Origin: Burkholderia sp. S171
Lineage (GTDB): Bacteria > Pseudomonadota > Gammaproteobacteria > Burkholderiales > Burkholderiaceae
Direction: 5' to 3'
Assembly (NCBI RefSeq): GCF_009766085.1
Contig: NZ_LMUF01000052.1
Coordinates: 428,392 to 492,391, forward strand
DNA length: 64,000 bases
A program made the position numbers and the translations under genes. This document shows positions 17,774-27,177 of this stretch, one piece after another. The notes beneath the pieces are model-generated. The model was not told the origin of the DNA, made no database searches, and saw only the letters and a list, made by a program, of their open reading frames with translations. Each line of letters starts with the position of its first letter. Position 1 is the first letter of the stretch.

Positions 17774-18404
17774 CCGCGTGAGCAACGTTCGCTTGCGGCA
17801 GTTCAAGACGGCGTGACCACGTGGCAAGGTGGCGGAAAGCAACAGGCGGTTTGCTCAGAATCGCACTGTCGTATCGCTTGCCCGCGAACCTTACGAAGCC
17901 GTCGATCCGAAAGCCCTGGCCCCGGTAGAAAGCAATCAAATGGGCAGCAGGTTGCGGTGTATCCAGCGCAAGCTCGGCGTAGCCGCGAATGGCGGCCCAG
18001 TGATCCGCATAGGCCAACAACGACTTTCCAATTCCCCTGCTCTGATAGGCAGGATCGACGCCGAACTGGCGAACGCTCGCAATATCGTCCCGCCGATAAA
18101 GCGCACATGACGACTCGGTATCCTGCGTGTAAAGCGTCATGGTTCCAACCAGTCGTCCGTTGCAGACCGCGACATAACAGTCGCCGCGCATGGCACGCTC
18201 ACGGGTAATAAGCGCGGACTGGTCAACGCACGTGCAATTGAGCCCCATGCCGCCAAGCCGCGCAAACGAGCGGTGCAACATCTGGGTCAACTCGTCGAAC
18301 GAATCACACGCCGTATCAAAGCGCCTCAGTACTACGCTGCCCACACCACGATGAACGTAGCTGATACGCGTGTGATTCTTCGTTGCTGTGCGTTGCTTCG
18401 ACAT
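17769..18404 (-). CDS. GNAT-family N-acetyltransferase
   Basis: A 211-aa protein with one GNAT domain (about residues 25-180). The acetyl-CoA pyrophosphate-binding motif A is visible as VDPAYQSRGIGKSLL, and motif B as LIAFYRGQGFRIDGF. ATG 18404 is the frame start and has a GGGGGTG upstream. It acetylates an unknown amine acceptor in the cytosol. It converges on the aldolase terminator and is downstream of the PrpF-ended operon on the same strand, but a terminator-like hairpin lies between, so it is probably transcribed separately. Confidence 0.82.
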   Translation of the reverse strand: MSKQRTATKNHTRISYVHRGVGSVVLRRFDTACDSFDELTQMLHRSFARLGGMGLNCTCVDQSALITRERAMRGDCYVAVCNGRLVGTMTLYTQDTESSCALYRRDDIASVRQFGVDPAYQSRGIGKSLLAYADHWAAIRGYAELALDTPQPAAHLIAFYRGQGFRIDGFVRFAGKRYDSAILSKPPVAFRHLATWSRRLELPQANVAHAA

Positions 18405-18463
18405 GACACCCCCGGGCTCATCATTTGCCAGAAGTGTAGGATTCCTCGCCGGTTGATCACAAG

Positions 18464-18495
18464 AAAAAATACCGTAAATATTTCGTGTTTTACGG
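18464..18495 (-). terminator. Minus-strand terminator after the prpF-like gene
   Basis: Read on the minus strand, CCGTAAA (18489-18495), a 10-base loop and TTTACGG (18472-18478) form a 7-bp stem followed by a run of T residues (18464-18469). It lies about 85 bases after the prpF-like stop codon and would end the long minus-strand cluster. The stem is AT-rich, so strength is uncertain. Confidence 0.6.
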
Positions 18496-18578
18496 CATAT
18501 ATATGCGGGCTGCTTAAGGCTTTATGGAATTTTTATTTGCGATGATTTCACAAGGCAAATTCACAAGCTGTCAGCGCC

Positions 18579-19754
18579 TCAATGCCCCTCGGGATCAAGC
18601 GACGAAGGGACGAAGACGCTCCCCTCCATGAGCCGACGCGCCGTCCGGCTCATGATCGCCTTGGTGACAACCCACTTACCGTCGCGCTGCTCGGCTTCTG
18701 CACCCACCGCCATCACGCCCGACGGATGGCCGAAGCGGATTCGCTCGGCCGTCTTGTTCGCCAGAAGCCGATGCACGACCGTCCCGGGAATCACGCCGGC
18801 CACCGCGACCGCGACCGCGCCAGTACCGGTCATGGCGTGGTGCAACTTGCCCATGGAGAAAATGCGCGCGTTGATATCGAGCGTCGCCGGGTCGACCGGC
18901 TTGCCGCTGGATGCTACATAGGCAGAGGGGGTCGCTACGAATGCGAGTTTCGGCGTGTGGGGCCGCAGTGTCGATGCTTCGTCCGCGGTCCGGGACAGTC
19001 CCATTCGAACGGCCGCATGCGCGCGGATTGCCTCGGCCTTCTGTAGCAAGTCCGCGTTGCCGTTGATGTCTCGCTGCAGTTCGTTGCCCTTCAGACCGAG
19101 CGTCGCGGCGTCGATGAAAATGGCTGGATTACCGGCGTTGATCATTGTGAGTTCGATGGTGCCAACACCGGGTACGTCGAGTGTATCGATCGGATTTCCC
19201 GTGGGGAACATGCCGCCGCCGGCGTCATCGTCGCCTTCGCCGCTGGGGTCCAGGAACTCGATCCTGATTTCGGCCGCGGGGAAGGTCACGCCATCGAGTT
19301 CGAAGTCGCCTTCTTCGAGCACTGCGCCATCTTGCATCGGCACATGCGCGATAATTTTTGCATTGATATTTGCTTGCCAGATACGCACGGTGGCGATGCC
19401 ATCGCGTGGCGCATCGACCAGACCCTGGGCGATCGCGAACGGACCCACCGCCGACGTCAGGTTCCCGCAATTGCCGGACCAGTCGACAACCGGTTTGTCG
19501 ATCGCCACCTGCCCGAACCAATAGTCGACGTCGCAGTCCTCTCTAGAGGACGGGCCCACGATCACCACTTTGCTGGTGCTCGACGTAGCGGCGCCCATGC
19601 CGTCGATCTGCTGGCCATAAGGGTCGGGACTACCGATCACGCGCAGCAGGATGCGGTCGCGCAGCGCCCGATCGGACGGCAGTGAATCCGCACGAAAAAA
19701 GACACCCTTGCTGGTGCCGCCGCGCATATAGATTGCGGGAATCTTTCTTTGCAT
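18579..19754 (-). CDS. PrpF-family isomerase (2-methylaconitate / 4-oxalomesaconate tautomerase type)
   Basis: This 391-aa protein belongs to the PrpF branch of the diaminopimelate-epimerase fold, two similar alpha/beta lobes with the active site between them. Family marks are the start IPAIYMRGGTSKGVFF, QIDGMGAATSSTSKV, and SGNCGNLTSAVGPF with the conserved cysteine of the GNCGN motif. Members isomerise double bonds in tricarboxylic or aromatic-derived acids. No acnD or methylcitrate genes are near, so propionate catabolism is not indicated; a tautomerase role in the local catabolic cluster is more plausible. ATG 19754 is preferred over 19781 because AGGAG lies upstream. Last gene of the minus-strand cluster. 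Confidence 0.87.
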   Translation of the reverse strand: MQRKIPAIYMRGGTSKGVFFRADSLPSDRALRDRILLRVIGSPDPYGQQIDGMGAATSSTSKVVIVGPSSREDCDVDYWFGQVAIDKPVVDWSGNCGNLTSAVGPFAIAQGLVDAPRDGIATVRIWQANINAKIIAHVPMQDGAVLEEGDFELDGVTFPAAEIRIEFLDPSGEGDDDAGGGMFPTGNPIDTLDVPGVGTIELTMINAGNPAIFIDAATLGLKGNELQRDINGNADLLQKAEAIRAHAAVRMGLSRTADEASTLRPHTPKLAFVATPSAYVASSGKPVDPATLDINARIFSMGKLHHAMTGTGAVAVAVAGVIPGTVVHRLLANKTAERIRFGHPSGVMAVGAEAEQRDGKWVVTKAIMSRTARRLMEGSVFVPSSLDPEGH

Positions 19755-19876
19755 CTTGGTCTCCTGACGTTGAGCTTGCATGCCCGCATGGTCGGACGCT
19801 TCAGGTCAAAAAGACTATCACGTTCGCCTCACACGCGTGCCACGCAGGCACGCCCCCACCAGGACACCAACAACCG

Positions 19877-21154
19877 TCAGAACAAAATATCCTGCAGCCG
19901 ATAATACGCGCCGACCAAAGGCAGCGTCCACGCGCGGCCGGCGTGTCCGGGCACAGCCGGCCAAGGCAATGAACGCCACGGGTTGGCCTCTTCGGAACCC
20001 GACATCATGTCGGCCATCATGCGTCCCATATGCGTTGACATCTGCACGCCGTGGCCGCTGTAACCCATCGAATAGTAGAGCCCTTCGTGCTGCCCCGCGC
20101 GAGGAAGCCGATCCACCGTGATGTCGATGAGACCACCCCAGCAGTAGTCGATCCTCGTGTTGGCAAGCTCAGGAAAGTACTTCGCAAGTCCTTTGCGCAG
20201 CACGTTGCCGCTCTTTTCATCGGAATGAGGATTGGACATCGCGAAGCGCGCGCGACCACCCCACAGCAAGCGGTTATCGGGCGTCACCCGAAAATAATTG
20301 CCGATGTTAAGCGACGTCACATAGCTGCGCCGGTGAGGGAAAAACGCGTCGAGTTGCTGCGTGGAAAGCGGCTCCGTCACCACGATAAAACTGCCCACCG
20401 GCGCCATGCGCCGCTGGAACCACTGCAACGGCCCCACGCGCGATGCACCCGTAGCAACCAGCACCCGGTCCGCCCTGATGACACCACGCGCCGACGTGAG
20501 CTCGTAGCGCTCGCCGTCAATGCGCTTCAGTTGCGTCACTGCCGCGCCCTCGAAGATACGCGCGCCGTGCCGTGTGGCAGCCTGTGCCAGCCCGACCCCG
20601 AACTTGCCCATGTGCATCTGCACGCCGTTACGCTGCAGCAGACCGCCATGAAAACCATCCGAGCCGATTTCACTGCGCATGCGATCAGCCGGAATCAACT
20701 CGACTTCCGGATCGACTTCGCGACGCAACACCTCGTAGGTCCGCGCCAGTTTTTCGAAGTGCTTGGGCTTGGCCGCGAGCTTGAGTTTCCCCGCGCGGAC
20801 AAAGTCGCAACTAATCTGATGACGCAAGACGATCGACTCCACACTCGCCACCGCACTTTCATACGCGCGATAAAAGCCCCGAGCCTGTTCCAGTCCGACC
20901 CTCGCCGCCAGCGAAGCAAAGTCCTGCGCAACGCCGGTGTTGCACTGCCCACCGTTACGCCCGGATGCCTCGCTTGCTATGCGCCCTGCTTCGAGCACAG
21001 TGACCGATACACCGCGCGTAGCGAGTTCGAGCGCCGCCGACAAGCCCGTGAATCCGCCACCAATCACCACCACATCGGCGCGGCCTTCCACGGGACCCTG
21101 TGCACCTTCGCTGAATACGGGTGCCGTATCCAGCCAATACGAATCAAGCTTCAT
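19877..21154 (-). CDS. PuuB/DAAO-type FAD-dependent oxidoreductase (copy 1)
   Basis: A 425-aa flavoprotein of the glycine oxidase/gamma-glutamylputrescine oxidase group. The FAD-binding Rossmann start is VVIGGGFTGLSAALELATRG near residue 29, followed by the GRNGGQ motif. The C-terminal part has YSMGYSGHGVQMSTHMGR, where the flavin tail is held. It would oxidise a primary or secondary amine to an imine and then an aldehyde, releasing H2O2. A second, diverged member lies at 27178-28512 in the same cluster. The presence of two oxidases plus a class III aminotransferase suggests a polyamine-like or N-substituted amino acid substrate, which is inference. Confidence 0.88.
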   Translation of the reverse strand: MKLDSYWLDTAPVFSEGAQGPVEGRADVVVIGGGFTGLSAALELATRGVSVTVLEAGRIASEASGRNGGQCNTGVAQDFASLAARVGLEQARGFYRAYESAVASVESIVLRHQISCDFVRAGKLKLAAKPKHFEKLARTYEVLRREVDPEVELIPADRMRSEIGSDGFHGGLLQRNGVQMHMGKFGVGLAQAATRHGARIFEGAAVTQLKRIDGERYELTSARGVIRADRVLVATGASRVGPLQWFQRRMAPVGSFIVVTEPLSTQQLDAFFPHRRSYVTSLNIGNYFRVTPDNRLLWGGRARFAMSNPHSDEKSGNVLRKGLAKYFPELANTRIDYCWGGLIDITVDRLPRAGQHEGLYYSMGYSGHGVQMSTHMGRMMADMMSGSEEANPWRSLPWPAVPGHAGRAWTLPLVGAYYRLQDILF

Positions 21155-21243
21155 TGATTGTCTAGTTGAGTGTGGCGCGACGAGGCTGCTTCGCCCTTAC
21201 CGCGCCACGATAGCCGCTTTCGCCGCTTCAGTAACACCCTTGG

Positions 21244-22818
21244 TCAGGCCGTCCACCATACATGCTCGGCGAACGAGAAGCCCATCATCGCACCGGTCGG
21301 GATCGACCCCAGCCCCTTCAAGCGCTTGTCGTTGGCGTCGAGCAAGCTGATAAAAGTCGGAATGCCGATACCGCCCTGATCCGCCACCAGCACCTGCATT
21401 TCGCCATACATCTGCTTGCGTTTGGCATCGTCGGTTTCAGCGCGTGCGCTCAGCAACAACTGGTCGAAGCGGGGGTCCTTCCAGCCTGACTCGTTCCAAG
21501 GCGCGTCGGATTTGAAGAATTGCGTGAACAAAACGTCTGCGCTAGGACGCGGGTTGATGCTGCCGAAACCGAGCGGATGTTTCATCCAGTGATTCGACCA
21601 ATAGCCGTCCGCAGGAACCCGGTTGACGACGAGGTTCACACCAATCTTCGCTGCCGTCTGCTGCATCAGTTCAGCCATTTCGATAGAACCGTTCGCGTCG
21701 GTCGTGGCATAGATCGGCGGCAGCGCCGGGCCGACAGCACCGGCCTTCTGCATGTAGAACTTGGCCTTGTCGAGATCGAATTTGCGCTGCGGCAATGAAG
21801 CATTGAAGTAGCGATGGCCCGGCGGGATCGGCTGGTCGTTGCCGGTCACGGCGTAGCCCCGGAACACGGCTGTGCGGATCTGCTCACGGTCGAACAAATT
21901 CTTCATGCCGAGCACGAAGTTCGGGTTGCCCGTGAGCGTGTTGTCGCGACGCATGATCAGGTCGGTGTAAAGACCGGATTTGGTTTCCTTGACTGCATAA
22001 CCCGGGGTCGACGCAATGCGCTGTGTCGAACGCGGATCGACGGAGTTGATGAGGTGCACGTCGCCTGCGAGCAGCGCATTTACGCGGGCTGCGTTGTCGC
22101 TGATGCTCACCAGTTCGATCTGGTCGAGGTACGGCTGCCCTGCTTTCCAGTAGTTGTCATTGCGCACGCCTACCGTGCTGACGCCCGGCTTGAAACTCTT
22201 GAGCTTGTACGGTCCGGTCCCGACCGCCGAGCCGAAGTTCGTCGTGCCGTCCTTGACGATCACGAGTTGCGGCGTGGCAAGGATCGCCGGCAAGTCGGCG
22301 TTCGGCACATCGAGCACCATGGTCACTTCATTCGGACCGCTCGCCTTGATATCGGTGAACTGATCGGCGAGGGTCTTCACCTTTGACGCCGTCTGCGGAT
22401 TCTTGTGTCGCATCAGTGAATAAACCACATCGGCCGGCGCGAGCGGCTTACCGTCGTGGAAAGTCACACCCTGGCGAAGCTTGATAATCCACGTTTTTGC
22501 ATCGGAACTTGATATGGACTCCGCAATGTTCATTTGCGGCGTCAGGCTCTCGTCGAACTGGGTCAGGCCGCTATAGAACATGAAGAAACGGATGTAGTCG
22601 CTACCCGTCGAACCCACGGCGGGGTCGAGCGTGTCCGAGACCGAACCCGCGTCGTACGCCACCCGGATACCGCCGCCCTTCTTGGGGGTATCGGCGGCCA
22701 GCGCAGACGCCGATACGGACAGCAGGCCGCCGCCGGTGACCGCCATCATGCCGGTGCCGGCCAACACGCGCATCATGTCGCGACGGCTTACGCCACCGCT
22801 TTTTGTATCATCTTTCAC
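21244..22818 (-). CDS. ABC transporter substrate-binding protein, family 5 (peptide/opine/nickel type), Tat-exported
   Basis: A 524-aa periplasmic binding protein of the DppA/OppA class. It begins with a twin-arginine signal, SRRDMMRVLAGTG, followed by a hydrophobic stretch and an ALA cleavage-like site near residue 41. The binding fold carries the family pattern KTWIIKLRQGVTFHDGKPL. The start is GTG 22818, required so that the twin arginines are included; a GGAG lies upstream. Family 5 proteins normally sit in operons with two permeases and one or two ATPases, but none is present here. It either borrows another transporter or acts in sensing. It probably binds the substrate of the hydantoinase and oxidase enzymes beside it. 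Confidence 0.9.
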   Translation of the reverse strand: MKDDTKSGGVSRRDMMRVLAGTGMMAVTGGGLLSVSASALAADTPKKGGGIRVAYDAGSVSDTLDPAVGSTGSDYIRFFMFYSGLTQFDESLTPQMNIAESISSSDAKTWIIKLRQGVTFHDGKPLAPADVVYSLMRHKNPQTASKVKTLADQFTDIKASGPNEVTMVLDVPNADLPAILATPQLVIVKDGTTNFGSAVGTGPYKLKSFKPGVSTVGVRNDNYWKAGQPYLDQIELVSISDNAARVNALLAGDVHLINSVDPRSTQRIASTPGYAVKETKSGLYTDLIMRRDNTLTGNPNFVLGMKNLFDREQIRTAVFRGYAVTGNDQPIPPGHRYFNASLPQRKFDLDKAKFYMQKAGAVGPALPPIYATTDANGSIEMAELMQQTAAKIGVNLVVNRVPADGYWSNHWMKHPLGFGSINPRPSADVLFTQFFKSDAPWNESGWKDPRFDQLLLSARAETDDAKRKQMYGEMQVLVADQGGIGIPTFISLLDANDKRLKGLGSIPTGAMMGFSFAEHVWWTA

Positions 22819-23039
22819 TTGAATGACTCCGGACGGGTAAGGGATCTGAAAGTACGTTCAGGAGGCGAAGGGGGCTAGGTTTATCGCGTCTCTTCAGCAG
22901 CATCGTATGCCTGCAGAATCCGCGTGAAACGCCGACAAAAACCGCGAAACAGCATAAATCGCTTGTTATCGCATCGCTAACGCGGTGCTTTGCATGGCCG
23001 TCAGCCAACCGATGAAAACGTCCGCGTTTCCCCCCGGTT

Positions 23040-25055
23040 TCAGGCAACTGCTGCCTGCTCGACGTCGAGCAATTGGGGGTATCGCCGCAGCACGTCGGCA
23101 TACAGTTCGTTAATAATTCCGGGACCGGTTGTCAGCGTACCGGCCGCTTGCCTCGCGTCGAGCGCATCGAAGATCTGGTGCTTGAGGAAATGACGCCACA
23201 CCACCGGCGCGCGAGCCAGGATGCCGGTCAATACGTCGTAACGTTCGCGGGTCCACTTCGCCTCATAGGCGTTGCGCTCCGCGCCATAGTCGAAGTGGGT
23301 GGCCACCGTCTGGTCCGCGATCCTCTTCGCCTCTTCGCGCAGGCGAGCGGTCTTCGCTGCATCAATCGCTCCTTCAACCAGCACGACGCCATACAAGTCA
23401 CGCGCCTGATCGACGCGAAGGTAACCGCGCCGCACGTCCTCGGCCACCTTCTGCGCGTCGCGCTCGTGAGGGTGGCCGTAGCCGCCACCGCCGCAGCCTT
23501 CGAGGCGGATGACATCGCCGGGACCGCACATTACGAGGTCAGTCACGCCCAGATCCTCCTCGTCCTCGCGGCCCGGGTTGCGGGTAAAGCGCGAGACAGC
23601 GCCCGCCTTGCCGCCAAGCACACCCCAGGACGCGAAACGTGAACGGTCACGATTGCGCGCGGTCACTAGCGTACCCGGCGAAAACACTCGGAACTCCATC
23701 ACGGTTCCCAGCCCGCCGCGGTACTTGCCCACGCCTGCGCTACCGGGTACGACGCCATACTTGGTGATCCGGATCGGCACTTCGGCTTCGTTGATCTCGA
23801 CCGGTGTATTGCGCAGGAACGCCACGTTGGCGCCGGAGGCATCCGACCCGTCGCCCGAGATCATGCCGCCCGCGCCGCCGCCCACCGGACCGATGGAAGC
23901 TATCACCGCACACCCCCGGCGGTCCACGGTCTTGACGTTGAGAATCGACATGCCCCCAGCGGGACACGCCGGCAAACGTTCCGGGCACACCATCGAGAAC
24001 GCACCGAAGGTCACGTACTGCGCGACCTTCGCGGTCAGGCTGCGCATCCCGACTGCAGCCGGCGGAACGCAATTCATGATCGTGCCTTCAGGCATGATGC
24101 AGCGCGCCACTTTGAGCATACCTGCGTTGAGCAGAAGATCGGGATTAAGCGAGTACAAAACGTAGTTGAGGCCGACGAGCGCGAGAACGTGACGCTCCTT
24201 GCCGCCCGTGGGCATATTCAGCGATGAATTCAGTTGCGGATCGCTGCCGGTGAAATCGAATACGAGCGAACCATCCGCAACAGTCAGCGTCAACGCAACG
24301 CGCAGCGGTTTGCCGTTGACCGAATCTTCGTCGGCATATTCGGCGAAGAAATATTCGCCGTCCGGCATGCTCCTCACGATGGTGCGCGCCTGCTCTTCCG
24401 AGTACTCCAGCAGCGCGTCCATGCCGGCGCGGAATTGGTCCAACCCGAAACGCTCGATGATCTCCAGCACCCGGCGCTCGCCGGTCATCAGCATGGCGAT
24501 CTGTGCCTTCAAGTCGCCGCGATTCTGCTCGGGCGCGCGCACGTTGATAGCCATGTGTTCGAGCAGGACCTCATCCAGTACGCCGGCACGAACAATCTTG
24601 GTCGGCGCGAAGCGGATGCCTTCCTGATAGATCTCGGTCAGCGTGCGCGACAGCGACGCCGGTACCGCGCCGCCCATGTCAGTGTTATGAATATGTCCGC
24701 CGACATAGCAGACAATCTCGCCGTTGAAAAACACCGGCTTCCACATCATCACGTCGGGCGTATGGGTCGCCACGTAGCCGCTGTACGCGTCGTTGGTCAT
24801 GCAGATATCGCCCGGTTCGTAGTGGTCGATCATGTCGATCACCGCACCGAAGTCGAGACCCGGATACCACGTGGCGCCCAGCGTCTTAGGCGAGGCGAAC
24901 GTGAGGCCGCGGGTGTTCATCAGGGTGCAGGAGAAGTCTTCCGTTTCCTTCACGAAAGCGGAATGCGCGGTGCGCACGAGCGTATAGGCCATGCTTTCCG
25001 CGGCCGCGACGCAGTAGTTCGCGAAAATCTGGAGGACCGCTTTATCGAAGGTCAT
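23040..25055 (-). CDS. hyuB: Hydantoinase B/oxoprolinase-family protein (HyuB)
   Basis: This 671-aa protein is the B subunit of an ATP-dependent N-methylhydantoinase/5-oxoprolinase-type amidohydrolase. It has the usual opening FANYCVAAAESMAYTLVRTA, the DFSC and HTPDVM segments, and a glycine-rich GGGGYGHP near residue 520, all typical of HyuB. It works with HyuA, whose gene lies immediately upstream (23 bases), to open a cyclic amide such as hydantoin or 5-oxoproline with ATP hydrolysis. The C-terminus is longer than in minimal HyuB proteins, about 120 residues past the glycine motif. The gene is part of the minus-strand cluster controlled from the IclR side. Confidence 0.93.
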   Translation of the reverse strand: MTFDKAVLQIFANYCVAAAESMAYTLVRTAHSAFVKETEDFSCTLMNTRGLTFASPKTLGATWYPGLDFGAVIDMIDHYEPGDICMTNDAYSGYVATHTPDVMMWKPVFFNGEIVCYVGGHIHNTDMGGAVPASLSRTLTEIYQEGIRFAPTKIVRAGVLDEVLLEHMAINVRAPEQNRGDLKAQIAMLMTGERRVLEIIERFGLDQFRAGMDALLEYSEEQARTIVRSMPDGEYFFAEYADEDSVNGKPLRVALTLTVADGSLVFDFTGSDPQLNSSLNMPTGGKERHVLALVGLNYVLYSLNPDLLLNAGMLKVARCIMPEGTIMNCVPPAAVGMRSLTAKVAQYVTFGAFSMVCPERLPACPAGGMSILNVKTVDRRGCAVIASIGPVGGGAGGMISGDGSDASGANVAFLRNTPVEINEAEVPIRITKYGVVPGSAGVGKYRGGLGTVMEFRVFSPGTLVTARNRDRSRFASWGVLGGKAGAVSRFTRNPGREDEEDLGVTDLVMCGPGDVIRLEGCGGGGYGHPHERDAQKVAEDVRRGYLRVDQARDLYGVVLVEGAIDAAKTARLREEAKRIADQTVATHFDYGAERNAYEAKWTRERYDVLTGILARAPVVWRHFLKHQIFDALDARQAAGTLTTGPGIINELYADVLRRYPQLLDVEQAAVA

Positions 25056-25078
25056 GTTGCGTTTCCAAAGTCAGCTAT

Positions 25079-27118
25079 TCAAACGGCTTCGAGAAAAAGA
25101 TTGCCGTAGTCGTCTACGCGGGCGTTGAAACCCGGCAGCACGCAGGTGGTGGTGTCGTCCTGGGCAACGATCGCGGGGCCGGGGAATCGATGCCCCGCCA
25201 GCAGCGCTGTGCGCCGGTAGAGCGGCACGCGACGCCAGGCGCCGTCGAGGTAGGCGTCGATTTCAGACTCGGCTTTTGGTGCACCCTCGCCCGCCGCTAT
25301 CTTTGGCAACTCGGGCTTGGGCGTGGGCGCGGTGATGACCAGCCTGAGCGCGACTACTTGAATCGCGGACTTGTCATCGCTGTGACCAAAAAGGCGTTCG
25401 TGCTCGCGATGAAACGCTTGGGCGATTCCTTCAATGTCGCCGTTGGCGATAGCGTCGGCAGTGAGCGGCGTATCGATTTCAAACGACTGCCCGCGATAGC
25501 GCATGTCCGCCGACACTACGAGTTCAGCCGTTGCGTCCGTGCCGGTCTCGCGGATCACCCAGGCGCGCGCATCGGCTTCGAGTAGCGCGAGGTCATGGCC
25601 GAGCCGCACGAGGGATGCACGGTCGAGCGGATAATACGTGGTACGAACGAAGTCATTTTTCGTATCTGCGATCAAACCACCCAGCGCGCTGAGGACACCG
25701 GGCGTAGTCGGGACCAGCAGGTTCCGCACATTCAGCGCGCGGGCGAGGAAGCAGCCGAGCATGGGGCCCGCGCCGCCGAAAGGCATGAGAGAGAAGGTCC
25801 GCGGGTCAATGCCGAAGCGCGAACTCAAACGGCTCACGTCTGCATACATACCGGAGATCGATACCTCGATAATCGCCGCAGCCGTCTTATACACATCGAG
25901 TCCCAGTCGTCGCGCAAGCGGTTCGATCGCACGCAGCGACGCGTCGACATCCACCTTTACCGCGTTATATCCAAGCGCCGCACTGCCGAGCACACCGATC
26001 GCGGCGAATGCGTCGGTAATAGTCGGGCGTGTGCCGCCGCGACCGTAGCAAACCGGGCCCGGATTCGACCCTGCGCTTTCCGGACCGACCTTGAGCACGC
26101 CGAACTCGTCGACCCAGGCGATCGAGCCGCCGCCGTCGCCGATCGACGACACGGAGACGGACGGAATATGGATCTGGAATTCGCCGATATATTCGCCCGT
26201 CGCGTACTGCGGCTTGCCGTCCACGATCAACGCGATATCCGCTGTCGTCCCGCCAATGTCGAGACTCATGCAGTCCTTCACTTTGCATAGCTTCGCGAGA
26301 TACGCCGCGCCGATCACACCGGATGCGGTGCCGGACAGGATCACTTGCACGCAGTTTTGCTTGCCGTTCTCGGCGCTCATCACGCCGCCATTCGACTTCG
26401 TGACCTTGAGGTCCGCGCCAATCCCGCTTTCCGCCAACGCAGCCTGCAACCTCGTGAGGTAATTTGACACGCGCGGTTGCACATAGCCGCCAATGGTCGC
26501 CGTGACGGTGCGTTCGTATTCGCGGATGATCGGCCAGACTTCATGCGAGCACGAGACGAACATACCGGGCATTGCGCGTTGGATGATCGCCTTCACCTGC
26601 TGTTCGTGCGCAGGATTGCGATACGAATGCAGCAACGACACCACCACGCCCTCGCATCCGACCGCCTCCATACCGCGCACCGCGTCGAGCACACTGGACT
26701 CATCGACCGGAGTTTCTTCGTCACCCTCCGCCGTCAGCCGGCCCACGACGCCGAACACGCGGTCGCGCGGGATCAACGGCGCGGGACGGCTGGACATCAG
26801 GTGATACATATCGGGAATCTTCAGTCGCGCAATGTCCAGCACATCCTCAAAGTTGCGTGTGGTGACCAGACCGAGCTTCAACCCCTTGCGTTGCACTACC
26901 GCGTTCACGCCGACGGTCGTGCCGTGCGTGAAATAAACCACCTCGCGCGGCTCGATGCCGTAGCGCTCCCGCAGGCCTTCCATTCCCGCAAGCACTTCGC
27001 TCCCCGGACTGTCCGGCCGCGAAAACACCTTCAAGGTACGTATTGTTCGCGCCGCTTCATCGAGCACCGCGAAGTCGGTGAACGACCCGCCAATATCCAC
27101 TCCAATTCTCAAACCCAT
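25079..27118 (-). CDS. hyuA: Hydantoinase A/oxoprolinase-family protein (HyuA)
   Basis: A 679-aa ATP-binding subunit with the actin/Hsp70-like fold. It opens with MGLRIGVDIGGSFTDFAV, continues with FTHGTTVGVNAVVQRKG (phosphate-binding loop region), and contains SLDIGGTTADIALI near residue 280. It pairs with HyuB downstream. ATG 27118 is chosen because the protein then starts exactly at the conserved phosphate 1 motif, with AAGGA upstream; the open frame back to 27250 overlaps the preceding gene's 3' end and is not family-like. Cytosolic. Substrate could be hydantoin, N-methylhydantoin, 5-oxoproline or another lactam. Confidence 0.94.
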   Translation of the reverse strand: MGLRIGVDIGGSFTDFAVLDEAARTIRTLKVFSRPDSPGSEVLAGMEGLRERYGIEPREVVYFTHGTTVGVNAVVQRKGLKLGLVTTRNFEDVLDIARLKIPDMYHLMSSRPAPLIPRDRVFGVVGRLTAEGDEETPVDESSVLDAVRGMEAVGCEGVVVSLLHSYRNPAHEQQVKAIIQRAMPGMFVSCSHEVWPIIREYERTVTATIGGYVQPRVSNYLTRLQAALAESGIGADLKVTKSNGGVMSAENGKQNCVQVILSGTASGVIGAAYLAKLCKVKDCMSLDIGGTTADIALIVDGKPQYATGEYIGEFQIHIPSVSVSSIGDGGGSIAWVDEFGVLKVGPESAGSNPGPVCYGRGGTRPTITDAFAAIGVLGSAALGYNAVKVDVDASLRAIEPLARRLGLDVYKTAAAIIEVSISGMYADVSRLSSRFGIDPRTFSLMPFGGAGPMLGCFLARALNVRNLLVPTTPGVLSALGGLIADTKNDFVRTTYYPLDRASLVRLGHDLALLEADARAWVIRETGTDATAELVVSADMRYRGQSFEIDTPLTADAIANGDIEGIAQAFHREHERLFGHSDDKSAIQVVALRLVITAPTPKPELPKIAAGEGAPKAESEIDAYLDGAWRRVPLYRRTALLAGHRFPGPAIVAQDDTTTCVLPGFNARVDDYGNLFLEAV

Positions 27119-27177
27119 TGCCTTGTCCTTGCTTGTCGAAAATGATGAAGCACTGTTGCTATCTTGGAAGGTGCCGC

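Noticed and set aside
18579-19754. Reading the PrpF-like gene as part of a methylcitrate (propionate) operon
   Set aside because: No prpB, prpC, acnD or prpR nearby; the neighbours are amine and lactam enzymes.
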